Part shown: positions 24,580 to 35,407 of the stretch, piece after piece
Numbering within the stretch: the stretch's first letter is position 1
Layout of the letters: each line of letters begins with the position of its first letter
From: Serinibacter arcticus
Lineage (GTDB): Bacteria > Actinomycetota > Actinomycetes > Actinomycetales > Beutenbergiaceae
DNA: 64,000 bases
Direction of reading: 5' to 3'
NCBI RefSeq assembly: GCF_004786095.1
Contig: NZ_RHPJ01000003.1
Location: 496,001-560,000 of the forward strand
The notes under the pieces: model-generated
The model's database searches: none
The model's input: only the letters and a program-made list of their open reading frames with translations
Told to the model about the DNA's origin: nothing
Position numbers and translations under genes: made by a program

Positions 24580-25770
24580 GACGGGGACGTCCCGGTGCCA
24601 GGACTGCGTCGTGTAGCGCAGCTCCCAGCCCAGGGCGCGGTAGAGGCCGTCGGCGCCCGTGGGCGAGTCGGCGTCGACCTCGAGCGCGACCCGGTCGCGT
24701 CCGCGGGCGACGGCGTCCGCCGCCACCGAGTGCAGCAGGCCCTTGGCCACCCCGCGGCCCCGCGCCGCCTCGAGCACGCCGAGGTAGGAGACGTAGGAGC
24801 CGTCGGGATCGGTGGAGCCCTGACCGCTCTCGGAGACGGTGGCGACCAGGGCGCCGACCGGGCGGGCCTCGCCGTCGTCGATCAGCTCGGCCAGCCACCA
24901 GTGGTCCCAGCGGTGGCCGGGGTCCTCGCGCAGCCGGTGGAGGAACTCCTCGAAGGTCTCCTCCCACGAGTTGAAGTGGTCGGCGAACGCGCTCTCCAGG
25001 ACGGCGTGCACGTCGCGCAGGTCGCCCGGGTGCGGCAGCCCGTCACCCTCGCGGCGCACGAGGCGGAACCGGACGCCGCGACGTTCCCACGACGTGGGGT
25101 CGGGGACGAGCGCCGCGTCCTCGGGGCTCGCGGCGCGAGACATCTGCCACCACGTGCGGGCGAGCTGGAAGCCGGAGCCGCCGAGCCAGGCGTGCTGGCG
25201 CTCGTCGGCGGCGAACGCCCCGGTGTCGATCTGCTGCACCGTCAGCCCGCGGGCGCGGCCCACCGTCGCCGCCTGGGCCACGGCCCACGCCACGAGCACG
25301 CGCGAGGCGGCATCGGCGACGTCGGGCACGAGGTCGCGCGCGACGACGTGGATCAGCAGCATCCGGCCACCGGCGCGGTCGTGCACGCTCCCCCACGCGC
25401 GGACGGCGCCGTCGCCGTCGACGAGCACGACGTTGGCACGCGTCCGCTCGGCCTCCGGCCCGACCTCGGCTGCGACGACCGCCTCGTCGGCGCCCGGCCA
25501 GCCGCGGCCGTGCTCCTCGTGGTCGCGCAGCAGGGCGGTGAGGCTCGCGAGGACGGCGGGATCCTCGCCGTCGGGGCGCGACAGGTCCCAGCCGGTCGGG
25601 AGGGCGGTCAGGGCGTCGGCGACGTCGCTGGCGAGGTCGGTCGGCAGGTCGCCCGGCTCCCGGGCGAAGCGCGAGACGGTCGGGACGTCGTCCCCGGTCC
25701 CGTCCGTCGCCGGATTGCCGTCGTCGGCGGGGCCGGTGCTGATCTTCTCGCTCGTGCGGGACGTGGTCAT
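24574..25770 (-). CDS. Double-domain GNAT family N-acetyltransferase
   Basis: 398 residues. After a ~75-residue leader come two GNAT folds. The first (~85-220) has a degenerate acetyl-CoA loop; the second (~240-398) has the motif A signature ARGRGVAKGLLHS and the closing YRALGWELRYTTQSWHRD. The architecture resembles mycothiol synthase MshD-like and Eis-like tandem GNATs, but I cannot assign a substrate. Start ATG 25770 with GAGAGGAA upstream. It is convergent with the DUF3866 gene. Confidence 0.82.
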   Translation of the reverse strand: MTTSRTSEKISTGPADDGNPATDGTGDDVPTVSRFAREPGDLPTDLASDVADALTALPTGWDLSRPDGEDPAVLASLTALLRDHEEHGRGWPGADEAVVAAEVGPEAERTRANVVLVDGDGAVRAWGSVHDRAGGRMLLIHVVARDLVPDVADAASRVLVAWAVAQAATVGRARGLTVQQIDTGAFAADERQHAWLGGSGFQLARTWWQMSRAASPEDAALVPDPTSWERRGVRFRLVRREGDGLPHPGDLRDVHAVLESAFADHFNSWEETFEEFLHRLREDPGHRWDHWWLAELIDDGEARPVGALVATVSESGQGSTDPDGSYVSYLGVLEAARGRGVAKGLLHSVAADAVARGRDRVALEVDADSPTGADGLYRALGWELRYTTQSWHRDVPVG

Positions 25771-25780
25771 GGTGTTCCTC

Positions 25781-26284
25781 TCAGCGCTGCGGGTCGCCGT
25801 CGGGGGCGGTGCCGTAGCGGTCGACGAGTGCGGCCAGTCGGCGGGCCTCGGTCGTGGAGCGGGCGCCGTCGGCCCGCTGGATGGCCATGACGGCGAGCTC
25901 GTCGCCGTCGGACAGGTCGAGCTGCGCCCACGCGCGGTCGGCGGAGTAGCGGACCGAGACGATCTCGGCCCACGCGAGCCGACGCGTGGTGAGCAGGTTG
26001 CGGACGACGAGGCCCTCGGCGTCGGGGAGGGCCCGCACCGTCGCCTGGCGCCACAGGATGCCCCACAGGACACCGCAGAAGCCGAGCACGACGGCGTAGT
26101 CGCCCGCCCCCAGGCGGGTGGCCGCGTTGGGGCGGACGAACGTGAACAGGGCCACGAGACCGACCAGCACGACGCCGGAGAGCACCGCGGCGACCACCTT
26201 CGCGCCGCGTGGCTCGAAGGGGGCCAGGGCCGAGGACGGACGTCCGGGCCGCTCGGAACCGTCGGCGCTGCGATCGGTCGGCAC
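25781..26284 (-). CDS. PH-domain membrane protein
   Basis: About 167 residues: a polar ~35-residue leader, two transmembrane helices (KVVAAVLSGVVLVGLVALFTF and VVLGFCGVLWGILW), and a bacterial PH (YdbT-like/PH_6) domain with LVVRNLLTTRRLAWAEIVSVRY. A PH protein next to hisG is typical of actinobacteria. Start uncertain: GTG 26284 has TGAGG ~11 nt upstream and lies 14 bp after the hisG stop; the frame is open upstream into hisG. Function unknown. Confidence 0.75.
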   Translation of the reverse strand: MPTDRSADGSERPGRPSSALAPFEPRGAKVVAAVLSGVVLVGLVALFTFVRPNAATRLGAGDYAVVLGFCGVLWGILWRQATVRALPDAEGLVVRNLLTTRRLAWAEIVSVRYSADRAWAQLDLSDGDELAVMAIQRADGARSTTEARRLAALVDRYGTAPDGDPQR

Positions 26285-26298
26285 GGGGGCGGCGATCC

Positions 26299-27150
26299 TC
26301 AGAGCCTCGTCGCGTGGATCTGCGTGACGAGGATGGCGCGGGCGCCGATCTCGTACAGCTCGTCCATGATCCGGTGGCTCGCGCGGCGCGGAACCATGAC
26401 CCGCACGGCTGCCCAACCCCGGTCGTGCAGGGGCGAGACGGTGGGCGACTCGAGGCCGGGCGAGACCTCGACGGCGCGCGCCACACGGTCCACCGGGATG
26501 TCGTAGTCCATCAGCACGTACTCGCGCGCGGTCAGGACGCCGGCGACGCGACGGTCCAGCGTCTCGAACCCGGGGCGCGGGTCACCGAGGGGACGGATGA
26601 GGACCGCCTCGGAGCTGAGGATCTGGTCGCCGAAGGTCGCCAGGCCCGCCGCGCGCAGCGTGGAGCCGGTCTCGACGACGTCGGCGACGGCGTCGGCGAC
26701 ACCCAGCTGGACCGTGGACTCGATCGCGCCGTCGAGCCGGATGACCTCGGCGGTGATGCCGCGCTCGGCCAGGTGACGCTCGACCAGGACCTTGTAGGAC
26801 GTGGCGATGCGCCGGTCCTGGAGGTCCTCGACGGCGGAGATCGCCGTCGGCGGGGCGGCGAAGTGGAAGCTGGAGCGGGCGAACCCGAGGGCGCGGTGCT
26901 CGATGGCCTCGACACCCGAGTCGATCAGCAGGTCGCGACCGGTGATGCCGGCGTCGACCGTGCCCGATCCGACGTACACGGCGATGTCGCGCGGACGGAG
27001 GAAGAAGAACTCGACCTCGTTCTCGGCGTCGGTGAGCACGAGCTCGCGGGAGTCACGGCGCTGGCGATAGCCCGCCTCGGTCAGCATGGTGGTGGCGGGC
27101 TCGCTGAGCGAGCCCTTGTTCGGGACGGCGATACGGAACACGGATCTCAC
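26299..27150 (-). CDS. hisG: ATP phosphoribosyltransferase (long form)
   Basis: 283 residues, the long HisG form that carries a C-terminal regulatory ACT-like domain (last ~75 residues) and needs no HisZ. N-terminal [28 protein letters not shown] loop [12 protein letters not shown]. It condenses ATP with PRPP, the first step of histidine synthesis, and is feedback-inhibited by histidine. Start is GTG 27150; it lies 36 nt downstream of hisE in the same operon. Confidence 0.97.
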   Translation of the reverse strand: MRSVFRIAVPNKGSLSEPATTMLTEAGYRQRRDSRELVLTDAENEVEFFFLRPRDIAVYVGSGTVDAGITGRDLLIDSGVEAIEHRALGFARSSFHFAAPPTAISAVEDLQDRRIATSYKVLVERHLAERGITAEVIRLDGAIESTVQLGVADAVADVVETGSTLRAAGLATFGDQILSSEAVLIRPLGDPRPGFETLDRRVAGVLTAREYVLMDYDIPVDRVARAVEVSPGLESPTVSPLHDRGWAAVRVMVPRRASHRIMDELYEIGARAILVTQIHATRL

Positions 27151-27186
27151 GACTTTCTGGGACGAGGTGACAGGACGGGCGATCCG

Positions 27187-27450
27187 TCAGAGATGTCGGT
27201 AGACGTCCTGCAGCGACAGACCCTTCGCGATCATCATCACCTGCACGTGGTAGAGCAGCTGGGAGAGCTCCTCCGCCGCGTCCTCGTCGCTCTGGAACTC
27301 GGCGGCCATCCAGGACTCGGCGGCCTCCTCCACGAGCTTCTTGCCGATGAAGTGGACGCCGGCGTCGAGCTCGGCGACGGTGCCGGAACCCTCGGGGCGC
27401 GTGGCGGCCTTCTCCGAGAGCTCGGCGAACAGGGAATCGAACGTCTTCAC
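27187..27450 (-). CDS. hisE: Phosphoribosyl-ATP pyrophosphatase
   Basis: 87 residues, the complete all-alpha MazG-like fold: [14 protein letters not shown] and [17 protein letters not shown] carry the acidic metal ligands. It converts PR-ATP to PR-AMP, the second step of histidine synthesis. Start GTG 27450, 6 nt after TACCCT, so the transcript is probably leaderless. It heads a hisE-hisG-PH operon. Confidence 0.96.
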   Translation of the reverse strand: MKTFDSLFAELSEKAATRPEGSGTVAELDAGVHFIGKKLVEEAAESWMAAEFQSDEDAAEELSQLLYHVQVMMIAKGLSLQDVYRHL

Positions 27451-27456
27451 GGTCCC

Positions 27457-27462
27457 AGGGTA
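27457..27462 (-). promoter_or_regulatory. -10 element of hisE (leaderless)
   Basis: TACCCT on the minus strand, 6 nt before the hisE GTG, with no Shine-Dalgarno. Confidence 0.55.
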
Positions 27463-27597
27463 CCGGGGCGGTGCCGGACGGCCCCTGGCGGTCCAGGGTT
27501 CGGCCCCGGACCGCGTCCGGCGGACCCGGCGGTCAGGACCCGTGTCCTCGGCTCGTGCTCCCGGTTCGGGCGCTCGGCCCAGTCCTCGACGGGTGGC

Positions 27598-28674
27598 TCA
27601 GCTCGCGCCCTCACCCGCGTTGCGGTAGCCGCCGTCGGGTACGGCCTCGATCATCCCTGCGGCGAGCATGGCCTCGGCCATGGCGTCCCACTGCGCCGGA
27701 TCGGTCGTTCCCGTGCTCGACAGGAGCGGGACGGTGGCCTCCAGGACGGCGAGCGCATCGGTCCGCGCGGCGCTGGTCATGCCCGGGATGACGTCGGCCG
27801 CGATCTCGACCGCTGCCTCGGGGTCGGCGATCGTGTCCTCGACGCCGCGGAGCGTCGCCGTGACGAACGCCTCCTGCTGCTCGGGGGTGAGCGAGGAGGT
27901 GTCGGGCAGCGCGACGCCGACGCTCACCAGCGCCCCGGGTTCGAGCGCCCTGACCGGCATCCCGGCGGCCGCGAGCCGGACGGCGTCGCCGTTGACGTAG
28001 CCCATGACCGCGTCGACGTCACCGTTCAGCAGGGCCGTGGTCTGCGTGAAGCCGATCGACTGCACGGTGACGTCGGCCGTGGACAGACCGGCGCCGTCGA
28101 GCAGCGTGAGCAGCCCGAGCCACGTGGCGCCGTACTCGCCCGGCACGCCGATCGTGAGACCGGCGAGGTCGTCCGGCGTCTCGACGGCGGAGTCCTCCGG
28201 TACGAGGAGGGCCACCGGGGAGCGCTGGTAGAGCGTCGCGATCTGGGCGAGGTCGCCGCCGGTCGCGCGCTCGGTCAGGACCTCGTCCCCGCTGGCGACG
28301 ACGAGGTCCTCGGCCCCCTGCTCGATCGCGGTGAAGAGGCCCTCGTTGACGCCGTGGTGGCGCAGCTCGACGTCGAACCCGGCCTCGTCGTAGTAGCCGT
28401 TGGCCTCGGCGACGTAGAACGGCGCGAACTGGATGTCCGGGACGTAGGTGAGGCCGAGGGTGACGGGGGTGGTGCCGGCGCCGGACGAATCGCCGTCGCT
28501 CGTGCCGCCGTCGCTCGTGCCGCCAGGGTCGGTGCCGTCCTGCGCCGGGGTGCACGCGGCGACGGCGAGCAGCGCGGTGGCTGCGGTGAGGGCGAGGACG
28601 GCCCTCGTGCGGCTGGCACGGCGGGTGCGCCGCGAGGTGGTGGCGGTGTCGCGGCACGTGCGGGTGCGGGTCAT
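27598..28674 (-). CDS. ribY: ABC transporter substrate-binding lipoprotein, NMT1/ThiY-like (probable riboflavin-binding RibY)
   Basis: 358 residues. Basic N-terminus, hydrophobic helix and lipobox LLAVAAC (Cys41) give an exported lipoprotein; a Gly/Ser/Asp linker follows. The binding domain is of the NMT1/ThiY periplasmic type (LTYVPDIQFAPFYVAEANGY). Substrate is inferred from regulation: the permease gene upstream is preceded by an FMN riboswitch, and RibXY riboflavin transporters have exactly this pair. No ATPase gene is adjacent, which also fits RibXY. It follows ribX after a 164-bp gap holding tandem repeats. HMP/thiamine is the alternative, argued against by the riboswitch class. Confidence 0.82.
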   Translation of the reverse strand: MTRTRTCRDTATTSRRTRRASRTRAVLALTAATALLAVAACTPAQDGTDPGGTSDGGTSDGDSSGAGTTPVTLGLTYVPDIQFAPFYVAEANGYYDEAGFDVELRHHGVNEGLFTAIEQGAEDLVVASGDEVLTERATGGDLAQIATLYQRSPVALLVPEDSAVETPDDLAGLTIGVPGEYGATWLGLLTLLDGAGLSTADVTVQSIGFTQTTALLNGDVDAVMGYVNGDAVRLAAAGMPVRALEPGALVSVGVALPDTSSLTPEQQEAFVTATLRGVEDTIADPEAAVEIAADVIPGMTSAARTDALAVLEATVPLLSSTGTTDPAQWDAMAEAMLAAGMIEAVPDGGYRNAGEGAS

Positions 28675-28724
28675 GGGTGCTCCGTGGAGTGGGTGGTGCG
28701 TGGAGTGGGTGGATCGCGAGGTCT

Positions 28725-28831
28725 GTGGTGGGTGAGGTGGTGGTGGGTCAGATCGGTGGTGGGTGAGGTGGTGGTGGGTCAGATCGGTGGTGGGTGAGGT
28801 GGTGGTGGGTCAGATCGGTGGTGGGTGAGGT
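28725..28831. repeat. 31-bp tandem repeat, 3.4 copies, between ribX and ribY
   Basis: Identical units at 28725-28755, 28756-28786 and 28787-28817 plus a 14-bp partial copy. Each contains GTGGTGGGTGAGG and ends CAGATCG. The repeat lies between the permease stop and the ribosome site of the binding protein, so transcription must cross it. There are no unique spacers. Confidence 0.92.
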
Positions 28832-28838
28832 CGACGGC

Positions 28839-29684
28839 TCAGCGCTCGGTCAGGCGGAGGGCGCGCTGCTCGAGCAGGCGCACGATCCCGTAGGCCGTCA
28901 TGGACGTGAGCGTGAGGACGACGAGGGTCGCGAACAGGCCGGCGGTGTCGTTGCGGGTGCGCTGCGACTCGAGGAGCTGGCCGAGACCCTGACCGCCGAT
29001 GACGAACTCCCCCACGACGGCACCCGTCATCGCCAGCGCGACGCCGGCGCGGAGGCCCGCGAGGAACTGCGGCAGGGCGAGCGGGGTCTCGATGTGGCGC
29101 AGGAGCCGCCAGCGACCGGCACCGTCCACGCGCGCCGCTGCCAGCACCTCCGGGTCGAGACCTCGAAGACCGAGCGCCGTCGTGATCACGATCGGGAAGA
29201 ACACCAGGAGGGCGGCGAGCAGCGCCGTGGTGCCGGGTCCGTAGCCGAACCAGAGCACCAGGAGGGGCGCGATCGCGACGGCCGGGATGGCCTGCGAGGC
29301 CGCCAGGTAGGGCTCGAGCGCCGCCGACGCGTGGCGCGAGTGCACGATCAGCCACGCGAGCGGGACGGCGATGACGACGGCGAGCAGGGCGCCCTGGGCC
29401 GCCACCCCGCCGGTGGCGACGACGGCGGGCCACAGGTCGCCCGTCGCGGCGAGCTCCGTCAGGGCCTGCAGCACGGCGCCCGGCGTCGGCAGGAGCACCG
29501 GTCCCAGCCGTCCGGCACCCCAGGTCCACGCGGTCAGGAGGACGACCGCCAGGACGGCGGCAGGAAGGAGACTCAGCGCCGGACTGCCGTGCGTGCTGCG
29601 GCGTGGGCCGCGGCGGGCGTCCAGGTGGGAGCGGGTGCCCGCGACGTCACCATGGCGTGGCTCGTCAGGTTCGGTGGCCGTCAT
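28839..29684 (-). CDS. ribX: ABC transporter permease, ThiX/SsuC-like (probable riboflavin permease RibX)
   Basis: 281 residues with six transmembrane helices and the BPD_transp_1 EAA loop LDPEVLAAARVDGAGRWRLL. ATG 29684 is supported by GGGAGGAG 7 nt upstream; 115 nt separate it from an FMN riboswitch on the same strand. RibX-type permeases pair with RibY to import riboflavin or a precursor. The ATPase is expected elsewhere in the genome. The call of riboflavin is inference from the riboswitch plus neighbours. Confidence 0.82.
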   Translation of the reverse strand: MTATEPDEPRHGDVAGTRSHLDARRGPRRSTHGSPALSLLPAAVLAVVLLTAWTWGAGRLGPVLLPTPGAVLQALTELAATGDLWPAVVATGGVAAQGALLAVVIAVPLAWLIVHSRHASAALEPYLAASQAIPAVAIAPLLVLWFGYGPGTTALLAALLVFFPIVITTALGLRGLDPEVLAAARVDGAGRWRLLRHIETPLALPQFLAGLRAGVALAMTGAVVGEFVIGGQGLGQLLESQRTRNDTAGLFATLVVLTLTSMTAYGIVRLLEQRALRLTER

Positions 29685-29798
29685 CGCTGTCTCCTCCCGG
29701 TCGCGTCGCTGCGTTCCGGGGAGACGGGCGCGCGGGTGCGCACCAGCAGAGCGCGTCGCCGCGGCGACCGCAGGGTGCGGTCGAGCGCCGACGCACCT

Positions 29799-29945
29799 CG
29801 TGTTCCTCCCATCCGGACTTTCACCGTCGGTCCTGGAGTTCCACCAGGTCAACCGCATCCGATCCAGGGCTTGCCCTGTCTTAGGTGCGGGTCGCGGACT
29901 GTCACCGCCGGCTCGGACTTTCACCGACCCCGGAGCACGTGTGTG
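29799..29945 (-). promoter_or_regulatory. FMN riboswitch (RFN element)
   Basis: Read on the minus strand, the conserved parts appear in order: GGGGTCGGTGAAAGTCCGA, GCCGGCGGTGACAGTCCG, a variable arm, GGTTGACCTGGTGGAACTCC, GACCGACGGTGAAAGTCCGG, ATGGGAGGAACACG. The outer ends (ACGTGCTCC / GGAGGAACACG) pair as P1. This is the actinobacterial form of the RFN fold, which senses FMN and turns genes off when it is abundant. It lies ~115 nt upstream of ribX. A small hairpin CCGCA-GGG-TGCGG near 29769-29781 could be part of the expression platform. Confidence 0.95.
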
Positions 29946-29955
29946 TTCTGGTCCC

Positions 29956-29961
29956 AGGATA
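29956..29961 (-). promoter_or_regulatory. -10 element of the riboswitch-ribX-ribY transcript
   Basis: TATCCT on the minus strand, ~12 nt upstream of the conserved start of the RFN element; no convincing -35. Confidence 0.5.
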
Positions 29962-30069
29962 GCGCCGCGGCGGTGGACGCGTCGTACCCGACGTCCCCGT
30001 CTCGCATACCGTCCTCGTCACAGGAACGCCCGGCCGAACGGGCCGGTGCCGACGAGGGTGGGAGCAGAC

Positions 30070-30951
30070 ATGGCGCGCGTGGGGATCGTGGTCACGGACC
30101 GGTACTCGATCGAGGACCCCGACGTCGACACCCCGCGCCTCGTCCCGGCGCTGACCGCGCTCGGTGTCGAGGCGGAGCCCGTCGTGTGGCACTCGCCCGA
30201 CACCGACTGGGACTCCTTCGACCTGCTCGTCCTGCGGACCCCGTGGGACTACCCGGTGCGGGTGGCGGAGTTCGAGGCGTGGTTCGACGACGTCGCGCGC
30301 CGCACCCGCGTGCTGAACGAGCCGGCTCTCGTCCGGTGGAACCTGGACAAGCGCTACCTCGGCGAGCTCGCCGACGCCGGTGTGGGTGTCGTCCCCACGA
30401 CGTACGTCACCACGGTGCAGGACGGCGCCGCCGCTCTCGGGGCGTACGGCGACGGCTGGGTGGTCGTGAAGCCGTCGGTCTCCGCCGGGGCCCACGACAC
30501 GGCGCTCGTGCGGGCCGACTCCGACGCCGCCACGGAGCTCGTCGGCCGCATCCTGGGCCGAGGGGTGACCGTGATGGTGCAGCCCGAGCTGCCTGAGCTG
30601 TCCCGGGGCGCCGAGAAGGCGCTCTACCTCGTCGACGGCGAGCTCACCCACGCGATCGCCAAGGGCGCTCTGCTCGAGCGCGGGGGCGGGTTCATCGGGG
30701 GCGTCTACCAGGAGTCGCCGCAGGTCGTCGCGACCGACGACGACGAGGTCGCGTTCGCCGCGTCCGTCATGGCCGCGACGGCGGCCGTGACCGGGCTGGC
30801 GACGCCGCTGTACGCCCGCATCGACACCGTGCGCAGTGCCGAGCACGGCCTCGTGCTGCTCGAGGCCGAGCTCTTCGAGCCGACGTTCAACCTGCACCTG
30901 GTGCCGGACGTCGTGGAACGGTTCGCGCGGGCCGTGGTGGCGCGCCTGTAG
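30070..30951 (+). CDS. ATP-grasp domain protein (RimK/glutathione-synthetase-like ligase)
   Basis: 293 residues. N-terminal pre-ATP-grasp domain (RVGIVVTDRYSIEDPDVDTP), then the ATP-grasp with WVVVKPSVSAGAHDT (ATP Lys and small loop) and Mg ligands near LLEAELFEPTFNLH. These are carboxylate-amine/thiol ligases common in actinobacteria; substrate unknown. ATG 30070 has GGAG 5 nt upstream. It is divergent from the riboswitch transcript and ends before repeat-rich DNA, standing alone. Confidence 0.82.
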   Translation: MARVGIVVTDRYSIEDPDVDTPRLVPALTALGVEAEPVVWHSPDTDWDSFDLLVLRTPWDYPVRVAEFEAWFDDVARRTRVLNEPALVRWNLDKRYLGELADAGVGVVPTTYVTTVQDGAAALGAYGDGWVVVKPSVSAGAHDTALVRADSDAATELVGRILGRGVTVMVQPELPELSRGAEKALYLVDGELTHAIAKGALLERGGGFIGGVYQESPQVVATDDDEVAFAASVMAATAAVTGLATPLYARIDTVRSAEHGLVLLEAELFEPTFNLHLVPDVVERFARAVVARL

Positions 30952-30959
30952 CTGTTCGG

Positions 30960-31106
30960 GTGGCCTCGGTGGCGGCCCCGCGGCCAGGGTGGCGGTGCGG
31001 CCTCCGGGTGGCGTGGCGTCCGTGATGGCGGCGCGGCCTCCCCGGGTGGCGCGGCCCCCTTGGCCGTGCGACGTCCCGGTGGCGCGGCCTCAGTTGTGGC
31101 GCGGCC
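30960..31106. repeat. Degenerate GGTGGCGCGGCCTC-type repeats
   Basis: About ten imperfect copies of GGTGGC(G)(C)GGCC(TC) at 14-22 bp spacing fill the convergent gap between the ATP-grasp gene and rpe. No gene or hairpin I can support. The region is low-complexity and could cause slippage. Confidence 0.7.
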
Positions 31107-31772
31107 TCAGTGGCGGTGCGCGGCCTCGGCCAGCGCCCGCAGCGCCTCGACCTCGGCGGCGGCGTCCTCGGCCTTGTAGACGGCGGACCCGGCGACGAAG
31201 GTGTCGGCCCCCGCCTCCGCGGCGCGCTCGATCGTCTGGCGCGAGATGCCGCCGTCGACCTGGATCCAGAGGTCCAGCTCGCGCTCGTCCGCCGCCGCTC
31301 GCGCGGCCCGGATCTTGGGGAGCATCGAGTCGAGGAAGCTCTGACCGCCGAACCCGGGCTCGACGGTCATGATGAGCAGCATGTCGATCTCGGGGAGCAG
31401 CTCGAGGTACGGCTCGACCGACGACGCCGGACGCAGCGCCATCCCCGCGCGCGCGCCCTGCTTGCGGATCTCGCGCGCGAGGCGGATCGGCGCCGCGGCC
31501 GCCTCGGCGTGGAACGTCACCGACTGCGCCCCGGCCTCGGCGTAGGCGGGAGCCCAGCGGTCGGCGTCGGTGATCATCAGGTGGACGTCGAGCGGCACCG
31601 GGCTCACGGGGAGGATCGCCTCGACGACGGGCAGCCCCCACGTCAGGTTCGGCACGAAGTGGTTGTCCATGACGTCCACGTGCGCCCAGTCGGCGCCCGC
31701 GATCTTCGCGAGCTCGCCCCTCAGGTCGGAGACGTCGGAGTTCAGGATGCTCGGCGTGATTCGGATTCCCAC
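31107..31772 (-). CDS. rpe: Ribulose-phosphate 3-epimerase
   Basis: 221 residues, a complete TIM barrel: [27 protein letters not shown] (metal His and Asp), [18 protein letters not shown] and the terminal VDGGIS and AGSAVYK loops. It interconverts ribulose 5-phosphate and xylulose 5-phosphate in the pentose phosphate pathway. Start GTG 31772, 6 nt after TAGGCT (leaderless). It lies downstream of rsmB in the usual actinobacterial order, but a DUF222/HNH gene is inserted between. Confidence 0.97.
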   Translation of the reverse strand: MGIRITPSILNSDVSDLRGELAKIAGADWAHVDVMDNHFVPNLTWGLPVVEAILPVSPVPLDVHLMITDADRWAPAYAEAGAQSVTFHAEAAAAPIRLAREIRKQGARAGMALRPASSVEPYLELLPEIDMLLIMTVEPGFGGQSFLDSMLPKIRAARAAADERELDLWIQVDGGISRQTIERAAEAGADTFVAGSAVYKAEDAAAEVEALRALAEAAHRH

Positions 31773-31778
31773 TCTCGG

Positions 31779-31784
31779 AGCCTA
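31779..31784 (-). promoter_or_regulatory. -10 element of rpe (leaderless)
   Basis: TAGGCT on the minus strand, 6 nt before GTG 31772, with no ribosome site. Confidence 0.6.
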
Positions 31785-31797
31785 GCGGGGCCACGAG

Positions 31798-31870
31798 CGT
31801 CGCCACCCCTCGCACCCCACCCCCGACCGCCACCCTTCCCCCGCCACCCCTCGCCCGCCACCCCCGCCGG
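31798..31870. repeat. CGCCACCC-type short repeats between rpe and the HNH gene
   Basis: Five to six copies of CGCCACCC(C) at 14-18 bp intervals. The minus strand is G-rich with runs of 3-5 G and could form a quadruplex in RNA. It covers most of the rpe upstream gap. Confidence 0.65.
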
Positions 31871-31898
31871 GACTGGGGACAGGACGGGACGTTCACCG

Positions 31899-33692
<1,794 letters not shown>

Positions 33693-33695
33693 GCG

Positions 33696-33708
33696 TCGAT
33701 TCTATCGA
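33696..33708 (-). promoter_or_regulatory. -10 element and inverted repeat of the HNH gene
   Basis: TAGAAT (33699-33704, minus strand) lies 6 nt before the ATG. It sits inside the dyad TCGAT-TCT-ATCGA (33696-33708), so a repressor bound here would block RNA polymerase. Confidence 0.6.
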
Positions 33709-33904
33709 ACAGACGTACGAGAGCGCCAGGGCTGGAACAGAACCTACATCCACAGATTTCGCTGCAACGACAAGGAAAACTCGTCCTGGGGACAGTCGCA
33801 GGCGAGGCTACGTCAGCGTTCGACGCACCGGAGTGGAGCGCCCCTCGCAACGCCCTTCGCAACGCCTCCGATCGCCTCTCGCAGCTCCCCCGCTGAACCC
33901 GGTC

Positions 33905-35407
33905 TCAGAGCCTCCGCAGCAGCGCCAGGAACATCGCATCCGTCCCGTGCCGGTGCGGCCAGAGCTGCGCGTACGGACCCTCGAGCCCCACGACCTCGTC
34001 GGTCGCGACCGCGGAGACGGCCGCCGCGGCGTCGAGCACCTCGACGTCGGCACGCGACCGCAGCACCGCGTCGATCACGGCGCGCGTCTCGGCCACGTGC
34101 GGCGAGCACGTCACGTACCCGACCACTCCCCCGGTGCGCGTGGCCTCGATGGCCGAGTCGAGCAGCTCGCGCTGCAGCAGCGCGAGCGGCTTGAGGTCGG
34201 CGGGCGTGCGGCGCCACCGCGCCTCGGGACGACGGCGCAGCGCCCCCAGCCCGGTGCACGGCGCATCGACGAGGATCCGGTCGTACGTGCCGGGCTCCTG
34301 CGACCCCACCGTCCGCCCGTCCCACTGCACGACGTCGACCAGCTCCTCCGGCAGCGCCTTGACGCTCCGCCGGACGAGGCCCACCCGGTGCTCCTGCAGC
34401 TCGCCGGCAACCAGCCGGCTGCCCTGCTGCAGCACGCCGTCGGCCGCGAGCTCGTCGGTCCGCTGCGCCAGCACGGCGCCGAGCAGGGCGCTCTTGCCCC
34501 CTGGTCCGGCGCACAGGTCCGCCCACACGGCGTCGCGACCGGTCACCGTCACGGCCGCCAGCGCGAGCGCGACCAGCTGGCTGCCCTCGTCCTGGACACC
34601 CATGCGGCCACTGCGGACCGCCCCGATCGTGTCCGGGCTCCCGCCCGCGAGCCGCCACGCCGTCGGCGCGAGCCCGGCAGGGGCGATGAGACCCTCGGTC
34701 TCGGCGCGCTCCAGCTCCTGCTCGGAGACCAGCCCGGGCCGCGCCACGAGCGTCACGGCGGGGGCCGCGTTGTCGGCCTCGAGCAGCCCGACCAGCTCCG
34801 CATCCAGCCCGCCCGACGGCGTCCCGGGGTCCAGCGCCAGGCTCTCGCGCATCGCGCGCACGATCCAGGCGGGGTGCGCGAGTCGCTGCCCGAGCAGCTC
34901 GGTCGCGTCACTGGTGCGCTCGGCCATGCGGCGTTCCCACTCGGCGGCGTCGGCGCGCGTCACCTGACGCATCACCGCGTTGGCGAACGACGCCGCGCCC
35001 TGGCCCACGTTCGCCCGCACCAGATCCACCGTCTCGGACACCGCCGCGTGCTGCGCGACGCGCATGCCGAGCACCTGGTGGACCCCGAGGCGCAGCGCAT
35101 CGAGGACACCCGGGTCCACCGAGCTCAGGCTCCGGGTCGAGCACATGGCGAGGATCGCGTCGTAGCGGCCGCGCAGCCGCAGCGTGCCGTAGGCGAGCTC
35201 GGTCGCGAAGCCGGCGTCGCGCCCCGTCAGCCCCCGATCGGCGAGCAGACCAGGCAGCACGAGATTCGCGTAGGCGTCCGACTGCGCGACGGCGCGCAGC
35301 ACGTCGAACGCGACCTGGCGCGACGGATCGACGCGACCGCGCGGGGCACGCGCAGCACCACCACCAGCACCAGCACCAGCGGCACCACCGGACGAACGCT
35401 CAGCCAC
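33905..35407 (-). CDS. rsmB: 16S rRNA m5C methyltransferase, RsmB/NOP2 family
   Basis: 500 residues: a Gly/Ala-rich leader, an N-terminal NusB-like RNA-binding domain (~30-170), and a class I SAM-dependent domain with the SAM loop [27 protein letters not shown] and the catalytic-Cys motif YVTCSPH. It methylates C967 of 16S rRNA in E. coli. GTG 35407 overlaps fmt by 8 bp. The 212-bp gap after it holds only the HNH promoter. Confidence 0.93.
   Translation of the reverse strand: MAERSSGGAAGAGAGGGAARAPRGRVDPSRQVAFDVLRAVAQSDAYANLVLPGLLADRGLTGRDAGFATELAYGTLRLRGRYDAILAMCSTRSLSSVDPGVLDALRLGVHQVLGMRVAQHAAVSETVDLVRANVGQGAASFANAVMRQVTRADAAEWERRMAERTSDATELLGQRLAHPAWIVRAMRESLALDPGTPSGGLDAELVGLLEADNAAPAVTLVARPGLVSEQELERAETEGLIAPAGLAPTAWRLAGGSPDTIGAVRSGRMGVQDEGSQLVALALAAVTVTGRDAVWADLCAGPGGKSALLGAVLAQRTDELAADGVLQQGSRLVAGELQEHRVGLVRRSVKALPEELVDVVQWDGRTVGSQEPGTYDRILVDAPCTGLGALRRRPEARWRRTPADLKPLALLQRELLDSAIEATRTGGVVGYVTCSPHVAETRAVIDAVLRSRADVEVLDAAAAVSAVATDEVVGLEGPYAQLWPHRHGTDAMFLALLRRL

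Noticed and set aside
28725-28831. Possible CRISPR array
   Set aside because: The 31-bp units are directly adjacent with no spacers, and no cas genes are near.
29799-29945. TPP riboswitch ahead of the ThiXY-like genes
   Set aside because: The conserved CTGAGA and ACCTGATCTGG-type TPP boxes are missing, whereas all RFN-element boxes are present in order.
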